DNA of 64,000 bases, from the NCBI GenBank assembly GCA_002102555.1, contig MCFL01000011.1, positions 1 through 64,000 of the forward strand, written 5' to 3'. Shown here in pieces: positions 59,499-64,000 of the stretch. The notes beneath the pieces are model-generated. The model made no database searches. It saw nothing but the letters and a program-made list of their open reading frames with translations, and had not been told where the DNA came from. The position numbers were made by a program, and so were the translations under genes. Position 1 is the first letter of the stretch. Each line of letters begins with the position of its first letter. Origin of the DNA: Catenaria anguillulae PL171. Lineage: Eukaryota > Blastocladiomycota > Blastocladiomycetes > Blastocladiales > Catenariaceae.

Positions 59499-60223
59499 CT
59501 ACTTCCTGCCTCGACTCCGCTTTGTCGGTGGCTCACTCGCTGCCGTCGGGGCCTCGTCCTCCTGGCCCACTCCTTTGCGCTTGCGCCCACCCGCCGCTGC
59601 TGCACCGCCTGCGCCTGCCACCAATCGGGCCGCGCCGGCAGAAAGTGCCTTTAGCCGCTGCACGTCGGGCGTGGTCATTGGCACGTCCGTGTTTGAAATC
59701 TGTGACAAGCGCACGGGACCCTGGGCGGCAAGTGCAGGGTCATTTCCGCCCGCACCGGTGGCGGTGGCGGTGTTGGCGCTATCAACGTCGTCGTCCATGC
59801 CAATCACAATTGGCGGGGCGTCCGAGGCACTGAACTGGTGGCGGCCCGTGGACGCTGCGGGTGGCGGGACAAAGTCGAGGAACGAGTCCGAATGCGTGAC
59901 GATGAGTTTTCTGCTTGAATGATTCGGGTGTAGAATGTGTGAGTGGAGGATAGCAATCCGAAAGCGGATGTTGAAAGAATGACAGACGGTTGTGGTATGT
60001 TGCGAGCAATGCGCCATTTGGCTTCCCGCTCCAGTTTGGCCTGGTCCTCTTGTGCTTGCTTGGCTTGCTCGGCGTGAACCGTTCGCTGCATAAACTGTTT
60101 GACGGTGCAACAAGAATCGCATGGGGACATCCCAATTTGAGCACGATGCAATATGGTATGAAAGGTATGGAGCAGCTCGACTTGGGGCCGCGAATCAACT
60201 GGTTGAGAATCAGCAAACGACCT
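59499..60223 (-). CDS. Unrecognised small basic protein, 5' end unresolved
   Basis: Two exons can be supported: 59988-60223 (open at its 5' side) and 59499-59910. They join across a 77-bp GT-AG intron (GTCTGT donor, AAGCAG acceptor) that keeps frame as NIPQP|KLIVTHSDSFLD. The first part holds a Cys patch (SPCDSCCTVKQF) and a charged helix (HAEQAKQAQEDQAKLEREAK). The end is basic, PPTKRSRGRK, like a nuclear signal. An ATG at 60130 gives about 184 residues; the frame extends to 60223 without another ATG, so an upstream exon is possible. Family unknown. It converges on MCM2 with about 270 bp between stops. Confidence 0.55.
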
Positions 60224-60846
60224 TCATCTTGAACAGCTTGTCAGATCCGACGGCCTTTCTGGAGGCGCCGCCACTACTTGCTGCTGAAGTCGCTGTGAGC
60301 CCCGACGCGGAGACTGGTTTTGAGCGGTTCATGGTGGGTTGGCGGATGAGGTGGAAGATTACGGAACCAAACGGTCACAGTCTGGCGTTGGGCGATGCGG
60401 TTGCCGACAAAACGGGCGAATCGGAACCGGTCTTGTTGGGCGCAAGTGCAGAGGGTGCCAGTATGCTCACTTTGCACAGTACATTGACGTTTGCAGTAAG
60501 AAACAACAACGTGAACACGAGCCCTCATGCGCGAACTGTCGACTTTTCATCGTGTCAACCAATGCGAAATGCATCTGCACTCAACATCCAAATCGCGTGA
60601 CTTGTTGTCCCCCAAGAAGCACCTCTTTCAACACGACAGTGTCACCGACTATATGTGGAGTACTAAAAAAAAACCGAAAGGAAGCGCCCTGTTGAGCCAC
60701 GCCGCCGAGAAAACCACCCTCAGCATTGAAATCTCCTGCTTCTCAGCTCTCCGACGCACTAAAATTTGTACCGTGACGCCTCCTGCCTCCCCTGGGGCTG
60801 GGCGCGACACTGACGATCCATAGCTGGCGACCCGAACAGTCAACAA
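60224..60846. other. Ambiguous region between the small gene and the LINE relic
   Basis: A plus-strand open frame (60121-60600, with FMVGWRMRWKITEP) overlaps the minus-strand gene, and a minus-strand ATG near 60334 (MNRSKPVSAS) could be its true first exon. I could not decide between them. Confidence 0.3.
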
Positions 60847-62709
60847 GAGCGAGTGATCCGCACACTGGTGCCCATCAACAAGCTGCCGCCGTAGGAAGCA
60901 TATGCCCGCGCGGAAGAGTTCCCGGGTAAGACCGCCACGGATGGCCTCATGAAGCAGGTGTACGTCGGACTTGCCGATACAAGGTTCGAAATCAAGATGG
61001 GTAACCTGAAGGTGGACAAGTCCAAGGCGTTCGACACGGTCCCGCACCACATCCTCCGTCTCGCCCTCAAGCGCATCCGCGTGCCCGACGCCTTCATCGA
61101 ACTTTACTGTGACTCGTTGCTCGCGGGCCGCACAGCACGAATCAAGACCGAGTATGGCCTGACCGACCCGATCCACATGCATCGCGGGATGCGGCAGGGT
61201 GCAGTCGAGTGGCCGCTCATGTGGGCCATTTTTGACGATGTGCTCCTGAGCAAGGTCAACCGCGTGTGCCCGGGGGTAACGTTGTATGCACGCAAGGGCG
61301 AGACGGGCGACCCGGAGCTGGCACCATCAAGGACTGCAACCCACCGGGCAAATGGCGAGGTGGTGGACACCGCGCAGCTGGCGGCCATGGCATACGTAGA
61401 TGACACGGCGTTCTTTGCGCCAAACCGGTTGGAGATGGAGCAACTGCTGCGAATCGTGTCATCGTTCAACCGCGTCACGGCGGTCAAGGCAAACGCGTCC
61501 AAGGGTGCCATGTTGGTCCTCAATTGCAAGGGCGAGGCCCGCGGCGAGCCGCTGACGGTTGAGGGGGAGCCGATCCCGTTTCTGGGTGGGCGGCAACCTT
61601 TCCGGTATTTGGGTGTGTTGTTGTCAGCGGAGGACTGACCGCGCACAGCGCGCGAGGCGTTTGAGAACGAGCTCCGCAAGGGGCATGGGCTCCTCAAGAA
61701 CAAGGCGATCACGGGCAAGATGGCGGTTTACTTTGCCAACAACGTGATTTACCCGGCGGCGCTGTACCGCACCAGCAACTTTGTGCCGCCGCCCGCCGTG
61801 ATTGATACATGGGATGCCAAGTTTCGGTCGTTGATTCGGCAAAAACTCGGCGTTGATCGGTCCACCTCCTCGGCTCTGATTCACCACCCGTCGATTCATG
61901 ATCTTGACTCACTTTCAAACCTGATTGTGCGTCACCATGTCACAGAGCTGGCCGTCATGCTCAACGACCGCGGCCCGCTTGGTACACCTGCTCGTGTTTG
62001 CCTTGGACTCGCCGCATGGGCGCTGGCCATGCCGTGTTCCCCACTCGCGTACCCGACGCCCGAAGCCCCATCCTCGACCCTGTGCTGGTTCGCCAACTTG
62101 CTGCCGCTCATGCACGCTGCCAACATCTCGGTCGTCGACACGCACGGCGAATTTGCCATCGACCCGGGCTGCCACCATTCGCCGCTCTTCCTCAGCGAGG
62201 ACGACTCGCTTGCCCACCGTAACCCAGCGGTCGTCAGGCAACTGCGCAAGCACGGCCTGTACCGGGCCAGCCAATTCGCGCCGGAGGGCCAGCCCGTCTT
62301 CCGGCGGCATGTCGAAGCCAAGCTCAACCTCAACTCTTTGACGCCTTTCCACGAGTCGCTGCTGCGCCGCGTGCAAGAACTTCGCCGCCATCCAATCCGC
62401 GACCCGCCGTGGCCGCTCCTGGCCCAGCCTGAGGAGCCATTCCGCCCGTGGCTGTTCCCGTCCTCGGCGCTCACGCTTGGCCGCTACCTCGCAGCCGGCG
62501 TAGAATCAATCGCCGTTCACAGCATTGGCGTCATGTTGCCCTCGGTTGCGCCCGGAGCAATGGTGACCATGTACACGGACGGTTCCGTGATGGATACCCC
62601 CCAGAACGGCAGCGCCCGGCCTGTCGGCGCAGGCGTGCACGCGTTTGTGGGTATGGGTGTGGACGAGGAGAAGTTGCGCGTGGAGGCTGAGTACCTGGAG
62701 CAGGAGTAA
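60847..62709 (+). mobile_element. Degenerate non-LTR retrotransposon (LINE) RT and partial RNase H
   Basis: One frame with stops at about 60892 (TAG) and 61636 (TGA) encodes a LINE-type reverse transcriptase. Motif A is VDKSKAFDTVPHHIL, motif B GMRQGAVEWPL, motif C AYVDDTAFFA, and motif D SSFNRVTAVKANASKG. FRYLGVLLS marks the end of the RT core, followed by LLKNKAITGKMAVYFANNV and a long linker. Near 62567 MYTDGSVM starts an RNase H domain that breaks off at 62709. No 5' endonuclease or ORF1, and no clear target-site repeat or poly(A) tail. It is a truncated, dead copy. Confidence 0.85.
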
Positions 62710-63385
62710 CTCGTGCTCTGCACGGGTTAGACACCTTGTGGTGAGTGGAGGTAGTGGAAGGAGAGAGTGGGGAGGGGAGAGAGAGTGGGAGAGGGAAGGG
62801 CGCTGTGTGCGCGTTCGATGAGTTTTGTTCTTTTTGTTTTTGTTTTTGTCGTTTTTCTTCTGTTTCCTGACCGCGTGTCCAAGTTGCCGCCGCCCAATCA
62901 CTTCCTTTCCGGTCTGATTGTTCTGCTTCCCCTTTTGTCTTCTCACACGACCTTCCGTTTGTGTTTGGTTCGTCAAGGTGCCGCTGGGCTCGTTGGGGGG
63001 TTCGTAGGTCAGCGCACGGATCAAGAGTATGCGAGCGCGCCCATTTATTGTTGTGCGGGTTTGACCCATCCAATCCGTCACCACCCCGCTTTCTCTTCGT
63101 AGCCTGTCCATGATTGTGTTCCAGTTCAATAAATTCTTGAGTTCTGCACTACTACAATAACCGTGATAGTGTTTTCGCGTGGGCTGTCACGCTGGATAAT
63201 CGTCACCGCTTGACGAAAAACGCAAAATGGGAAGGACATTTTGAGTCTCGGAGCTGAGCACGGTCGGTTGTTGCGTAACTAAAACAACTCTTGCGGGGAT
63301 TGCTCTTGCTGGCGACGCCAGGTCTGGCTCACTGAGGGCGGGAAGCAATTCGCCAACCATATGCCCAGGTTTGCGAGACAAAACA
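62710..63385. other. Intergenic, nothing recognised
   Basis: Purine-rich then T-rich flank of the LINE relic; no gene supported. Confidence 0.4.
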
Positions 63386-63458
63386 CGAACCTACCAGGGA
63401 TCGAACCTGGAATCTCCTGATCCGTAGTCAGGCGCCTTATCCATTTGGCCATAGGTCC
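63386..63458 (-). tRNA. tRNA-Arg(ACG), copy 2
   Basis: The same 73-base tRNA as at 21673-21745, on the opposite strand. The 5' flank AACAACAAGA directly upstream is also shared with copy 1, and a TTTT run follows the 3' end. Confidence 0.93.
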
Positions 63459-63816
63459 TCTTGTTGTTAATAGGGGTTTGGTTTCGACCCCCTTCACTAA
63501 AGCATTTCTTCCAACAAAAAGTTTGGCAATTTTCCTCAACACTCACGGGCCCGTGTTCGAGCCCTGCCTGCACCAGTCGGACTCTTCGGATTGCGGAAGG
63601 GAACAGACCAAGACGTTGACTTGCTTGCCTGCCCATCGGTCGCTGAGCGTTTGGAGCCATCTGCTGCTCACGGGGCAGGCACAAACAGGAGCGCACAGGA
63701 AAACGCTCAACAACGAACTGCTACTTGGAGCTTCTTGGGCCTTAGGACTGGGACACATATGCACATCGCAGGGGTTAGGGGATCTCGGTGGCTTGAAACA
63801 GACCATTTAATAACGC
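63459..63816. other. Inter-tRNA spacer
   Basis: No protein gene supported; contains the third tRNA-like relic (63539-63576). Confidence 0.4.
63539..63576 (+). repeat. tRNA 3'-half-like relic 3
   Basis: ACACTCACGGGCCCGTGTTC continues to GAGCCC and an acceptor-like TGCACCAG. It shares an ACACTC(G/A)C...GGCCC lead-in with relic 2. Confidence 0.4.
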
Positions 63817-63889
63817 GGTCGTATGGTGTAGTCGGTTAGCACACGAGACTCTGAATCTCGGGACCTGAGTTCGAATCTCAGTATGACCT
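63817..63889 (+). tRNA. tRNA-Gln(CTG)
   Basis: The acceptor GGTCGTA pairs with TATGACC, discriminator T. The anticodon stem CGAGA/TCTCG encloses CTCTGAA, anticodon CTG. The T-arm is CTGAGTTCGAATCTCAG. A TTTT run follows. Confidence 0.93.
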
Positions 63890-63974
63890 TACAGACTGTT
63901 TTGAACGTTGCGTTTTTTATCAACCCACGAAATAACGTATCAAAACTGCAAAGAAAGCACGTTCCTCATGAGCT

Positions 63975-64000
63975 TGTCACCTCCCAGAATCGAACTGGGG
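63975..64000 (-). tRNA. Partial tRNA at the window edge (3' end only)
   Basis: Reading the minus strand, a T-arm CCCAGTTCGATTCTGGG is followed by an acceptor strand AGGTGAC and discriminator A. The rest, including the anticodon, is beyond the window, so isotype is unknown. Confidence 0.65.

Noticed and set aside
60121-60600. 160-residue plus-strand open frame (contains FMVGWRMRWKITEP)
   Set aside because: It overlaps a minus-strand gene supported by an in-phase intron; kept only as an ambiguity.

Overview
The window is a nuclear fragment of a eukaryote, most simply a fungus. Protein genes carry short spliceosomal introns of about 64-102 bp, with donors such as GTACGT, GTATGT and GTGCGT. tRNAs are followed by T runs typical of Pol III terminators, and there is no operon structure. 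Gene content (ecdysoneless/SGT1, MCM2, fused glycine-cleavage P-protein, tandem full-length MRP-type ABCC transporters, a YANK/STK32 kinase and a single rvt reverse-transcriptase gene) fits an early-diverging, possibly zoosporic fungus. That placement is inference. All three stop codons end well-defined genes, so the code is standard.

Left part (1-20.5 kb): an SNM1/Artemis-like nuclease runs off the left edge with an apparent frameshift. An ecdysoneless homolog follows. A 3.55-kb near-perfect palindrome (4657-8209) then carries two convergent copies of an unrecognised two-exon gene. Two decayed copies of another unrecognised protein family lie nearby (4308-4604 and 10217-10642). Next come a SET/NAP histone-chaperone relic with a stop at a conserved Trp, an Ala/Glu-rich PH-domain protein with five basic motifs, a Ser-rich coiled-coil protein and an uncharacterised helical protein.

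Middle (20.8-42.4 kb): tRNA-Leu and tRNA-Arg with tRNA-like relics between them; a domesticated reverse transcriptase (rvt family, 966 aa); an internally deleted ABCC copy; an STK32/YANK kinase; glycine dehydrogenase; a membrane-anchored M1 aminopeptidase; and an orphan copia-like gag relic.

Right part (43-64 kb): two tandem full-length ABCC genes, both minus strand. One is frameshifted, and near-identical blocks at their ends suggest gene conversion. Then come MCM2, a small unresolved nuclear-type gene, a degenerate LINE, a second tRNA-Arg(ACG), tRNA-Gln(CTG) and a partial tRNA at the edge.

The genes are independent housekeeping or accessory loci and do not form one pathway. MCM2 is a replication factor, and the SNM1-like gene a DNA-repair one. 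GCV2 is mitochondrial one-carbon metabolism. ABCC and M1 act at membranes. The most unusual items are the palindrome, the rvt gene and the mosaic ABCC family.
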